Positions 38,130 through 46,078 of a stretch of DNA of 64,000 nucleotides are shown here, piece after piece. The position numbers and the translations under genes were made by a program. Location: NCBI RefSeq assembly GCF_040610475.1, contig NZ_JBEXMJ010000016.1, forward strand, positions 71,701 through 135,700. The letters are read 5' to 3'. Position 1 is the first letter of the stretch. Each line of letters starts with the position of its first letter. The stretch comes from Actinopolymorpha sp. NPDC004070. GTDB lineage: Bacteria; Actinomycetota; Actinomycetes; Propionibacteriales; Actinopolymorphaceae. The notes under the pieces are model-generated. The model did not search any database and was not told where the DNA came from. It saw only the letters and a program-made list of their open reading frames with translations.

Positions 38130-38545
38130 GTGATCGGAGATCGCGGTACCACCCGGTGGAGCATCGGGGAGCTCGCACGCGCGAGCGGAGTGACCGTTCG
38201 CACGCTGCGTCACTACGACGAGACCGGCCTGCTCACCGCGAGCGAACGAACGGCTCGGGCCATCGCCCTCACACCGGCGACGACCTGAGGCGGTTGTACC
38301 GCACCCGGGCGTTGCGCAGTCTCGGACTGTCCCTTCCGCAGATCGCCGACGCGCTGGACGAACCGCCGTACGAGCCGTCGGACCGACCGTCGGACGATCT
38401 GCCGGCGATGCGCGACCTGCAGGAGCTGGCGCGGCGCTGGGACGAGGTGGGAGCAGCGTTCCAGGTCGAGCCCGCCGGGCCGCGGAAATCGCCGTCGCGT
38501 CGGCACCTGCAGGGGCGGACGGCATCTGAGCCGTTCCGGGGATAG
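38130..38545 (+). pseudogene. Frameshifted and truncated MerR-family regulator
   Basis: From GTG 38130 a MerR winged helix is clear: WSIGELARASGVTVRTLRHYDETGLL (in part, residues ~9-34). At about 38255 the homology shifts by one frame: ASERTA is followed in the other frame by SGHRPHTGDDLRRLYRTRAL, then RSLGLSLPQIADALDE, and stops at 38545. One inserted base would restore the reading frame. Even then the protein has only ~140 residues and no long dimerisation coil or ligand domain. It is probably a decayed regulator, or a sequencing error plus a short variant. Confidence 0.72.
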
Positions 38546-38554
38546 TTTGGGCAC

Positions 38555-38902
38555 ATGAGCGAGCTGCCCGAGCGACCCGACGTGCCCCAGGAGACCCACT
38601 CCGGGCTGGCCCAGGCCTGGGCCAGTGCGGGGGAAGCCGCGCAACAGGTGAGCGAGACGCGTCAGACCGAGCAGGAGACGACCGCACGGACGACGTCGGG
38701 CACCACGCCCGAGACCGTGACGTACTCAGTGCTCCCCGCCGGCGGCGCGTTCCACGTCAAGCGCGGTGACGAGGTTGTCGCTTACCACGCCGACCGCGAC
38801 TCGGCCCTCGCCGACGCCCGCAAGCTCGCCGGTGGTGACAGCCCTAGCCGCGTGGTCGTCCACGACGACGACCGGCGGCCCGGCGAGGAAGAGACGTACT
38901 GA
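38555..38902 (+). CDS. DUF2188-like small protein
   Basis: The 115-residue product has a disordered T/E/Q-rich N-terminal half and a C-terminal ~50-residue beta-alpha-beta module (YSVLPAGGAFHVKRGDEVV, then DSALADARKLA and SRVVVHDDDRR) typical of DUF2188. Function is unknown; these proteins are small, soluble and common in actinobacteria. It is located 9 bp after the MerR remnant, with AGCATGAGC around the ATG and only a weak GGGGATAG site upstream. Confidence 0.75.
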   Translation: MSELPERPDVPQETHSGLAQAWASAGEAAQQVSETRQTEQETTARTTSGTTPETVTYSVLPAGGAFHVKRGDEVVAYHADRDSALADARKLAGGDSPSRVVVHDDDRRPGEEETY

Positions 38903-38916
38903 CCGTCTGATCCGAC

Positions 38917-38957
38917 GTCACGGCAGGCGTCACGGCAGGCGTCACGGCGAACGTCAC
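38917..38957. repeat. Three tandem 12-bp units between convergent genes
   Basis: GTCACGGCAGGC is repeated at 38917 and 38929, then GTCACGGCGAAC at 38941, and a final GTCAC. It separates the DUF2188 gene from the MBL-fold gene, overlapping the last codon of the latter. Confidence 0.75.
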
Positions 38958-39820
38958 AGCGCAAGGGACTCCCCGCGGCCGACGTAACTGACCCGATCGG
39001 CCAGCCCACGCCGCTCGACCTCCGTACGGAAGTCCGACAGCGGCGAACGCATCACGTCGTAGTCGTCGTAGTGGATCGGCACCGCGCGACGCGGGGACAT
39101 GGTGGCGAGCAGCTCGGCACCCTGCCGGCCGTCCATGGTCACCACCATCCCGCCGGGCAGGGTCGTACCGCCGAGATGGAGCAACGCGAGGTCGGTGTCC
39201 GGGAAGCGCCGGGCGATCTCCTCCAGCGCCGGGTACATCAGCGTGTCGCCGGTGATGTAGAGCCGGTGACGCACCTCTCCATCGGCCGTGGCGAGCTCGA
39301 GCACGCTACCCATCACCGGAGGGAGCAGGTAGCGAACCGGCCCTGGCGCGTGCCGACCGGGCGTGGACGTGATGCGGAGCACCGCGCCGCCCTTGGTCAT
39401 GCTGTGCTGCTCCCAGGTGCGCAGCCCCACCGCGCGCCGGAACCCGTGCAGTCCCTGCAGCCGACGCGAAGCGTGCGGTGTGGTGACGATCGGCAGGCCG
39501 GAGTCGAGATTGCGGCGGGCCACCCGGTCCCAGTGGTCTCCGTGGAGGTGGGACAGCACCACCGCGTCCAGAGGAGGCAACTGGTCGATGCGCAGCGCCG
39601 GGTCGGTCAACCTCCTGCTGGTGAGCCCGTGGCCGAGGTAGGCGCGCTGACCGCGGTGCAGGAAGTTCGGGTCGGTGAGCAGAGTGAACGGGCCGTACTT
39701 CAGCAGCACCGTCGCGTTGCCGACGAAGAACAGTTCACCGACCGACTGCGACGCGGCGGCGGGGTTGGCGGCGCCGGCGGGGTTGGCGGTGCTGGAGAGG
39801 TGGGTGGGGTCGAAGGCCAT
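38954..39820 (-). CDS. MBL-fold metallo-hydrolase (UlaG-like)
   Basis: The 288-residue protein has the metal-binding signature LSHLHGDHWD (HxHxDH, residues ~90-97) and the later ligands in GRHAPGP (~155), TGDTLMYP (~192) and IHYDDYD (~248). The N-terminus has an A-N-P-rich disordered start. The LTDPNFLHRG stretch and overall layout resemble the UlaG/RomA-like lactonase/phosphodiesterase branch, but the substrate cannot be set. Cytosolic. The ATG at 39820 gives an N-terminus rich in A and S before the first beta strand at residue ~29. Confidence 0.9.
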   Translation of the reverse strand: MAFDPTHLSSTANPAGAANPAAASQSVGELFFVGNATVLLKYGPFTLLTDPNFLHRGQRAYLGHGLTSRRLTDPALRIDQLPPLDAVVLSHLHGDHWDRVARRNLDSGLPIVTTPHASRRLQGLHGFRRAVGLRTWEQHSMTKGGAVLRITSTPGRHAPGPVRYLLPPVMGSVLELATADGEVRHRLYITGDTLMYPALEEIARRFPDTDLALLHLGGTTLPGGMVVTMDGRQGAELLATMSPRRAVPIHYDDYDVMRSPLSDFRTEVERRGLADRVSYVGRGESLAL

Positions 39821-39936
39821 GGCTACCGGCTACCCCCTCCACGGCCAACCAATCGGCAGTCGTGGCCGGGAGTTGCCCGGGGGCCCGCCCGAACGCGTCC
39901 GGAAGTCTGTCCCGCGCCCCCCTAGACTCACCGATC

Positions 39937-40734
39937 GTGAGTACGCGTTCGGCTCCGGCATCGGCGGTCAGCTATCCCGGCGGTTTCCTCGCGGGGGTGG
40001 GCCTGCTGTTTCGCGGTGTGCGCATGTACGCCGCGAACCCCCGGCTCGCGGCGCTCGGCGTCGTGCCCGCGCTCATCACCGGCGTGCTGTTCCTCGGTGC
40101 GTTCGTCACCCTCGCCTACTTCGCCGGTGACGTGGCCGCGTCGCTCACCCCGTTCGCCGACGACTGGTCCGGTGGAGCGCGTACGTTCGCGAGGTTCGCG
40201 GCCGGGCTGGCGTTGCTCGGCCTGGCGGCGCTGATCGGGGTCCTCGCGTTCACGGCGGTCACGCTGGCGATCGGCGGCCCGTTCTACGAGCGGATCTCCG
40301 AGCGCGTCGAGGATCGGTACGGCGGCGTGGCGGACCCGGTCGAGGTCGGCTGGGCCCGGTCGCTACGGCGCGGTGTCACCGACTCCTCCCGTCTACTCGC
40401 CGCGTCGGCCCTGGTCGGGATCCCGTTGTTCGGGGCGGGCTTCCTGCCGGTGGTGGGACAGACGGTGGTGCCGGTCGTCGGTGCGCTTCTCGGCGGCTGG
40501 CTGCTCGCGGTGGAACTGGTCGGTACGCCGTTCGAAAGGCGGGGGCTGGGGCTCGCCGAACGCCGGCGGGCGCTGCGCGCGATCCGGCCGGTGACCGCGG
40601 GCTTCGGTGTCGCGGTGTTCGTGGCGTTCCTGATCCCGCTCGGCGCGGTGGTGTTCACCCCGGCAGCGGTGGCCGGTGCCACCCTGCTCGCCCGGCGGGC
40701 GCTCGGCGAGCCCACCGGGCCCGCCAGGTCCTAA
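39937..40734 (+). CDS. EI24/CysZ-like membrane protein
   Basis: The GTG at 39937 (CCGATC before it, weak ribosome binding site) gives a 265-residue protein with the EI24 domain. It has a GFLAGVGLLFRGVRMYAANPRL start (residues ~14-35, in part the EI24 signature) and four or more long hydrophobic helices (about 38-65, 85-110, 150-185, 215-240), and GGPFYERISERVE near 112, a conserved cytoplasmic motif. EI24/CysZ proteins include sulfate channels, but in actinobacteria the role is not defined. The 3' end overlaps the convergent MocR gene by 4 bp. Confidence 0.83.
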   Translation: MSTRSAPASAVSYPGGFLAGVGLLFRGVRMYAANPRLAALGVVPALITGVLFLGAFVTLAYFAGDVAASLTPFADDWSGGARTFARFAAGLALLGLAALIGVLAFTAVTLAIGGPFYERISERVEDRYGGVADPVEVGWARSLRRGVTDSSRLLAASALVGIPLFGAGFLPVVGQTVVPVVGALLGGWLLAVELVGTPFERRGLGLAERRRALRAIRPVTAGFGVAVFVAFLIPLGAVVFTPAAVAGATLLARRALGEPTGPARS

Positions 40735-42167
40735 CAGCGGCGGCTCTTCCGTCGTTCGTCCGGTTGGGCGAGCGCCCGGCACAGTGCCGCGACCGTCCCG
40801 GGAAAGAGGTGGTCCGGCGGCGTGCCGTACCCCACGATGATCGCGTGCCGGGCCGGCTTCGGCGTACCGAACGTCAGCGGAGCGAGCCCGGCCACCCCGA
40901 GTCCGTCCCGCCGGGCTCTGGCGACCACCTGCTCCTCCGTACCCGCCGGAACCTCCAGCAGGACGTGCAGCCCGGCGGCGATCCCGCTGACCCGGACGTG
41001 CGGCACGGCCTGGGCAAGTGCGGCGACCAGGCGGTCGCGGCGGCGCCGGTAGCGGGTCCGCATCGCCCGCACGTGCCGGTCGAAGTCGCCGGAGGAGATG
41101 AACTCCGCAAGGGTCAACTGCTCCACCGTGGAGACCTGCCAGCGGAACTGGCCGAGTTCGTACGCGGTGGCGACGAGCCGTTCGGGCAGCACCATCCAAC
41201 CCAGCCGCAGACCGGGCGCGAGACTCTTGCTGGCCGTACCCATGTACACCACGTGCTCGGGATCCAGCCCCTGCAGCGCGCCCACCGGCTGGCGGTCGTA
41301 GCGGAACTCGCCGTCGTAGTCGTCCTCCAGGATCACGGCGCCTTCGGCCCGCGCCCAGTCGATCACCTGCGCGCGCCGCTCCGGCGACAGCGACCCGCCG
41401 GTGGGGAAGTGGTGCGCAGGTGTCAGCAGTGCGGCCTGTACGCCGAGCTCGGGCAGCGGGGCCGGGTCGGCGCCGGCCTCGTCGTGGGGCAGAGAGGTCA
41501 GCCGCAGCCCGGCTTCGGTCAGTCGGGAGCGGTGTTCGGGCAGGCCGTACGCCTCGACCGCGACCCGCCGCACGCCCTGTGCTCGGAGCACCCCGGCCAG
41601 CAGGGACAGGCCGTGCATGGTGCCGGCGCACACCAGGATCCGGGACGGGTCGGCGTACACCCCGCGCACCCGGGCGAGGTAGTCGGCGAGCGCCCTGCGC
41701 AGCTCCGGCCGGCCCGACGTCGCCTGGTAGCCGAACGCCTCACTGGGCGCGGCCGTCAGCGCCCGGCGGGTCGCGGCGACCCAGGCCGTCCGGGGAAAGG
41801 CCGACAGGTCCGACGAGCCGGGCATCAGGTTGTAGGTCGTCCCCGGCAGCAGCGGATGGGTCGGATCGGGCACGGTGCGCGTTCTCGTCGGCCGCGACCG
41901 GGCGCGTTCGGCGACCACGGTGCCGGAGCCTTGGCGCGCGGTCAGCCAGCCCTCGGCGACGAGTTCGGCGTAGGCGTCGGCCACAGTGTTGCGGGCGATT
42001 CCCAGGTCGGAGGCCAGTGCACGCGAGGACGGCAGCCGGGTCCCGGGCGCCAGCCGGCCGCCGCGGACGGCCTCGCGCAGTTCCCGGGTGAGCGCGGCGC
42101 CCAGCCCGCGCCCCCGGTGCGCGAGATCAAGGTGGAGGTCCAGCGAAGTGGCCCACGATTCCGCCAT
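40731..42167 (-). CDS. MocR-type regulator: GntR HTH fused to aminotransferase-like PLP domain
   Basis: The 478-residue protein has a GntR winged helix (residues ~18-85; LPSSRALASDLGIARNT and RQGSGTVV) and a fold-type I aminotransferase domain (~115-470). PLP-site motifs are present: DDYDGEFRY with the Asp, and GTASKSLAPGLRLGW with the Schiff-base Lys near 318. MocR proteins sense PLP or an amino acid and control adjacent genes. Here the divergent AhpD-like and PEP-mutase-like genes start 48 bp away, which makes them the likely targets. The ATG 42167 is preferred to one 54 bp upstream that would run into the intergenic region. Confidence 0.9.
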   Translation of the reverse strand: MAESWATSLDLHLDLAHRGRGLGAALTRELREAVRGGRLAPGTRLPSSRALASDLGIARNTVADAYAELVAEGWLTARQGSGTVVAERARSRPTRTRTVPDPTHPLLPGTTYNLMPGSSDLSAFPRTAWVAATRRALTAAPSEAFGYQATSGRPELRRALADYLARVRGVYADPSRILVCAGTMHGLSLLAGVLRAQGVRRVAVEAYGLPEHRSRLTEAGLRLTSLPHDEAGADPAPLPELGVQAALLTPAHHFPTGGSLSPERRAQVIDWARAEGAVILEDDYDGEFRYDRQPVGALQGLDPEHVVYMGTASKSLAPGLRLGWMVLPERLVATAYELGQFRWQVSTVEQLTLAEFISSGDFDRHVRAMRTRYRRRRDRLVAALAQAVPHVRVSGIAAGLHVLLEVPAGTEEQVVARARRDGLGVAGLAPLTFGTPKPARHAIIVGYGTPPDHLFPGTVAALCRALAQPDERRKSRRC

Positions 42168-42214
42168 GGAAATGGACCATATCCCTGGGCTGATCCGGTC
42201 GTAGCGTTGAGGCC

Positions 42215-42685
42215 ATGACACAGCGAATCAACGTGTACCAGCACGCGCCGAAGATCCTTCCCCTGATGGTCAGGCTCGCCGGTGAGGCCTCCAAGGGCCT
42301 GGACCCGAAACTCGCACACCTCGTGGAGTTGCGTGCGTCGCAGATCAACCGCTGCGCGTACTGCATCGACATGCACACCAAGGACGCCCGTGCCGCCGGG
42401 GAGACCGACGACCGGATCGCGCTCGTGGCGGCGTTCGAGGAGGCGGACAACTTCTTCAGCGAGAAGGAGCGGGCGGCGCTGGCGCTGACCGAGGCGATCA
42501 CCGTGCTGACCGACGGCTTTGTGCCCGACGAGGTGTACGAGAGGGCCGCCAAGAGCTTCGACGAGACCGAACTCGCCCAGTTGATCGCGACGATCGCGGT
42601 GATCAACACGTTCAACCGCCTGAACGTCGCCACCCGAGCCGAGGCCGGCAGCTACACACCCGGGCAGTTCTCGGGTCAGCACTGA
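42215..42685 (+). CDS. Carboxymuconolactone decarboxylase-family protein (AhpD-like)
   Basis: The 156-residue protein contains the AhpD active-site pattern E-x(n)-C-x-x-C-x3-H: VELRASQINRCAYCIDMH (residues ~38-55), with the redox pair CAYC and proton-relay Glu and His. It is expected to be a thiol-dependent alkylhydroperoxidase or related oxidoreductase. It starts 48 bp from the divergent MocR gene, and its stop overlaps the following gene's ATG (TGATG), so the pair is a two-gene operon. The intergenic GGACCATATCC may be part of the MocR operator (inference). Confidence 0.9.
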   Translation: MTQRINVYQHAPKILPLMVRLAGEASKGLDPKLAHLVELRASQINRCAYCIDMHTKDARAAGETDDRIALVAAFEEADNFFSEKERAALALTEAITVLTDGFVPDEVYERAAKSFDETELAQLIATIAVINTFNRLNVATRAEAGSYTPGQFSGQH

Positions 42686-43410
42686 TGTCCGTCGACACCT
42701 TCCGGGCACTCCACCACGGCCGGGCGCCCGGGGACCCGCTGATCCTGCCAGGACCGTGGGACGTGGCCAGTGCGAAGACGTTCGTCGACGCCGGCTTTCC
42801 CGCGCTCGCCACGCCGAGCATGGCCATCGCGGCCTCGCTCGGATACGCCGACGGGCAGGGCACGCCACCGGCGGAGATGTTCGCGGCGATCGCCCGGATC
42901 ACCCGTGCGGTGGACGTCCCGGTGTCCGCCGACGTCGAGGCGGGGTACGGGCTCCCGCCCGCCGAGCTCGTCGAGCGGGTTCTCGACGCCGGAGCGGTCG
43001 GCGTCAACCTGGAGGACTCCGACCCGGCGACCGGGGCGCTGGTGGAACCGAAGCGGCAGGCCGACTTCCTCGCCGCTGTGCGCGCCGCGGCCGGTGACGA
43101 CCTGTTCGTGAACGCCCGCATCGACACGTACGTGCGCGACGGTGACGCCTCACCGGACCGTACCGTCGAACGCGGCAAGCAGTATGCAGTGGCGGGCGCC
43201 GACGCGGTGTATCCCATCCTCGCCCCGCCGGAGCACCTGCGAGCGATCGCCGACGGGATCGGCCTGCCGGTCAACGCGATCGGCCGGCCCGACGGCCCGC
43301 CACCGCGGGAGCTCGGCCGGATGGGCGCCACCCGCATCACCTTCGGCGGGGGCCTGCACCGGCGGACCCTGGCGACGCTGAAGTCCATCGCCGAACAACT
43401 CACTGCCTGA
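42685..43410 (+). CDS. Isocitrate lyase/PEP mutase-superfamily protein
   Basis: The 241-residue protein is a small TIM-barrel member of the ICL/PEPM superfamily: LILPGPWDVASAKTF (residues ~20-34), ATPSMAIAASLGYADG (~43-58; family serine and Asp), SADVEAGYG (metal Asp, ~90-98), GVNLEDSD (~112-119) and NARIDTYV (~139-146). The usual Cys of the lyase KKCG loop is absent, as in the oxaloacetate decarboxylase/PEP-hydrolase-like branch. It overlaps the upstream AhpD-like gene by one base and is likely under MocR control. Confidence 0.88.
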   Translation: MSVDTFRALHHGRAPGDPLILPGPWDVASAKTFVDAGFPALATPSMAIAASLGYADGQGTPPAEMFAAIARITRAVDVPVSADVEAGYGLPPAELVERVLDAGAVGVNLEDSDPATGALVEPKRQADFLAAVRAAAGDDLFVNARIDTYVRDGDASPDRTVERGKQYAVAGADAVYPILAPPEHLRAIADGIGLPVNAIGRPDGPPPRELGRMGATRITFGGGLHRRTLATLKSIAEQLTA

Positions 43411-43465
43411 GAAACGGCCGGACGAAAACGGCGCCGACCGGAAGGGGCGCCGGCGGGAAACGGGG

Positions 43466-43498
43466 CGGCGGGTCACGGCTCCATGCCGCGACCCGCCG
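43466..43498. terminator. Hairpin terminator between convergent genes
   Basis: CGGCGGGTC (43466-43474) pairs perfectly with GACCCGCCG (43490-43498) across a 15-nt loop. It lies between the convergent PEP-mutase-like gene and the alcohol dehydrogenase gene. No U-tract follows on either strand, as is common in high-GC actinomycetes. Confidence 0.55.
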
Positions 43499-43531
43499 GG
43501 CGTGTCCCCTGTCCTGCTCCGACCTGCCTGC

Positions 43532-44713
43532 CTACGGCGTCAACAGGACCTTGACGGCGCCGTCCTCCTTGTGCTGGAACATCTTGTACGCCTCCGGCGC
43601 CTCGCTGAGCGGGAGCCGGTGGGTGGCAAGGTCCTCCACGCCGAGCGGGTCGTCGTCCCCGGTCACCAGGGGCATCAGGTCGTCCACCCAGCTCTTGACG
43701 TTCGCCTGCCCCATCCGGATGTTGAGCTGCTTGTCGAACATCTGCATCATCGGCATCGGGTCGACCATGCCGCCGTACACGCCGCTCACCGAGATCGTCC
43801 CGCCTCGCCGGACCGCGTCGATCGCGGCGTGCAGCGCGGAGAGCCGGTCGACACCGCCGCGTTCGGTCATCATCGCGGCGATCGGCTTCGGGAGCATCCC
43901 CACGAGCTGGTGCGCGGCCTTGCCCAGGGGAGCGCCGTGCGCCTCCATGCCCACCGCGTCGATGACCGTGTCCGCGCCCCGGCCATCGGTGAGGTCCCGG
44001 AGCGCGTCGCCGACGTTGCCCTTGCTCAGTTCGACGGTCTCGATGCCGTACTTCTTCGCCAGCGCGAGACGCTCCGGCACGAGGTCGACGCCGATGACCT
44101 TGCGCGCGCCCCGGTGTGCGGCGATGCGGGCCGACATCTGCCCGATCGGCCCGAGCCCTAGTACCGCGACCGTCGCGCCCGGCTTCACGTCGCCGTACGC
44201 CACCGCCTGCCAGGCGGTCGGCAGCACGTCGGAGAGGTAGACGAAGCGCTCGTCGGAGGGGCCCTCCGGGACCTTGATCGGCCCGTAGTGCGCCTGGGGT
44301 ACGCGGAGGTACTCCGCCTGGCCGCCGGGCACCTGGCCGTACAGCTTGGTGTAGCCGAAGAACGCGGCACCCTTGTCATGGTCGCGTACCTGCGTCGTCT
44401 CGCACTGGCTCTGCAGATTCCGCTCGCACATGTAGCAGTGGCCACAGGAGATGTTGAACGGGATCACCACCCGGTCGCCCGGCCTGATGTGGGTGACCTG
44501 CTCGCCGACCTCCTCCACGATGCCGATCGGCTCGTGGCCGAGGATGTCGCCCTCGGTCATGAACGGCGTGAGCACTTCGTACAGATGTAGGTCGGAACCG
44601 CAGATGGCGGTCGTCGTCGTCCGGATGATCGCGTCGGTGGGTTCCTTGATGACCGGATCGGGAACCTCGTCGACGCGGACGTCTCGTTTACCGTGCCACA
44701 CCGCTGCCTTCAC
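43532..44713 (-). CDS. Zinc-dependent alcohol dehydrogenase (glutathione-independent formaldehyde dehydrogenase-like)
   Basis: The 393-residue MDR-family protein has the catalytic zinc site (CGSDLHLY, residues ~38-45, and GHEPIG ~60-65), the structural zinc Cys set (CGHCYMCERNLQSQC, ~90-104), and the Rossmann motif VLGLGPIGQM (~185-194) with DLVPERL specifying NAD. The long C-terminal half with AGMV-like substrate loop resembles the glutathione-independent formaldehyde dehydrogenase-like branch. GTG 44713 is preceded by AAAGGTGG. No related genes flank it, and 864 bp of noncoding DNA separate it from the gas vesicle locus. Confidence 0.92.
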   Translation of the reverse strand: MKAAVWHGKRDVRVDEVPDPVIKEPTDAIIRTTTTAICGSDLHLYEVLTPFMTEGDILGHEPIGIVEEVGEQVTHIRPGDRVVIPFNISCGHCYMCERNLQSQCETTQVRDHDKGAAFFGYTKLYGQVPGGQAEYLRVPQAHYGPIKVPEGPSDERFVYLSDVLPTAWQAVAYGDVKPGATVAVLGLGPIGQMSARIAAHRGARKVIGVDLVPERLALAKKYGIETVELSKGNVGDALRDLTDGRGADTVIDAVGMEAHGAPLGKAAHQLVGMLPKPIAAMMTERGGVDRLSALHAAIDAVRRGGTISVSGVYGGMVDPMPMMQMFDKQLNIRMGQANVKSWVDDLMPLVTGDDDPLGVEDLATHRLPLSEAPEAYKMFQHKEDGAVKVLLTP

Positions 44714-45577
44714 GCGTCCACCTTTCCGGCTGGGCCGGCGCCCCATGGCGGGCCGCCGTCGGTCAGGTTCGGATGCCCGGAGCGAGCCGCCGCAAACGTT
44801 CGCGTCGTACCCTCCCCGTCGCGCTGTCCGACTCGGGCCACTCCAAACCGGCTGGGAGTACGACGGTCCCGGAGAGCCTCCGCCTGCCGACCGGTGCCCC
44901 GAACACACCACCAGGCAGTAGGCCGGCAGAGCCGCTGAGTTCCTCGATGTACTGTGCCGGTTTTCGGGCGTTCGACCCGTATGTCTCGTCTGTCGTGTTC
45001 GGCTGATCCCCCTGACCTTGCTGCCGTAAGCCACCAGTCGGTACCTGACTGTCAAGGAGGTCTTGACGGCGGCGTCGGGTTGCGGCTGCTCGGGCCAGTG
45101 GCGACGGGCCGAACCGCGCGACGTCGTACTCCGTTCGTTTCTCGCATCTGCCCTGGCCGGCAAGGCGTACCGCCTCCTTCGGCACGGCGCCGATTTTCGC
45201 CCACGCGACACAGTGCGGCGTATGCGTTATGGTCGCCAGATCCCGGAAGGGATCATGTGCACGACGACCTGACAACCTGCGCCCGAAACCTGGTAGTGGT
45301 GATGAGCGAGCAGACACAGGCCCGACGGCCCGTTGGGTCCGGAGCAGCCCGGAGTCGGCCGAGGTGTGACGTCACCCAGGTTGCGAGTAGCGCCACGCGA
45401 TGTTCCGCTGATGTTCGCGGCACGGCGGACGCGGCGTGACGCGTCGTCACCGCCCGTCTTGGTCGCGCGCCCGCGACATTCCTTCACCTCAGCTTCGTCC
45501 GCCGGTCACACGGGGCAGGCCGCAGACGCAACCACCCCTGACCAGTACGTAGCGAGACGAACACGTGGAGGGACCCA
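44714..45577. other. Noncoding stretch before the gas vesicle locus
   Basis: No ORF here has recognisable protein similarity or codon order; possible frames (for example minus 44763-45317) are Arg/Pro-rich and unlike real proteins. It holds a small inverted repeat GATCCC-GGAA-GGGATC near 45239-45254. The promoter of gvpA1 should be within the last 300 bp, but I see no convincing -35/-10 pair. Confidence 0.5.
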
Positions 45578-46012
45578 ATGGCAGCAGCGACGCAGGGCAT
45601 CAACCGGGCACCTCGGCCGAGCAGTCTCGCCGACGTGCTCGAAGTCATCCTCGACAAGGGCATCGTCATCGACGCCTATGTCCGGGTGGCGGTGGTGGGC
45701 ATCGAACTCCTCACCATCGACGCACGCATCGTGATCGCGAGTGTGGACACCTACCTCCGCTTCGCCGAGGCGGTCAACCGGCTCGACATGCAGCCCAACG
45801 GGCAGGTCGCGGGTGTTCCCGGGCTGATCCGCGAGGTCACCGAGGGTGGGGCCAAGCACGTGACGAAGGGCGCGCTGTCGGGCGTGAAGGACACCGCCAA
45901 GGAAGTGATCTCTTCCTTCACCGGTGACGACGACGAGAAGAAGTCGAGCACGCCACGCAAGCGTTCGTCCAGCTCGGGATCGCGTTCCCGTCGCAGCGAC
46001 GACAACGGCTGA
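45578..46012 (+). CDS. gvpA: Gas vesicle structural protein GvpA, copy 1
   Basis: The 144-residue protein contains the GvpA core at residues ~14-70: [20 protein letters not shown], then [21 protein letters not shown] and [10 protein letters not shown]. GvpA forms the ribbed gas-permeable shell of gas vesicles. The remaining ~70 residues are a tail that is first amphipathic ([15 protein letters not shown]) and then acidic (GDDDEKK) to basic ([13 protein letters not shown]). This is far longer than the ~70-residue GvpA of cyanobacteria and haloarchaea. ATG 45578 has GTGGAGGG 6 nt upstream. It is the first gene of the cluster, and a near-identical core is found in gvpA2 at 54169. Confidence 0.95.
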   Translation: MAAATQGINRAPRPSSLADVLEVILDKGIVIDAYVRVAVVGIELLTIDARIVIASVDTYLRFAEAVNRLDMQPNGQVAGVPGLIREVTEGGAKHVTKGALSGVKDTAKEVISSFTGDDDEKKSSTPRKRSSSSGSRSRRSDDNG

Positions 46013-46078
46013 CGGGTCGCACGCCGGGGGGTCGTGCCGCCGCGCCCAGTCACAGGACATTTCTCGGAAGGAGAAGCA

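Noticed and set aside
40764..42218. A 484-residue plus-strand frame opposite the MocR gene
   Set aside because: Its composition is Arg/Gly/Pro-rich shadow sequence, while the minus strand has the PLP lysine motif and HTH.
44763..45317. A 184-residue minus-strand frame before the gas vesicle locus
   Set aside because: It has no ribosome binding site, no recognisable family and an Arg/Pro-rich shadow-like composition.
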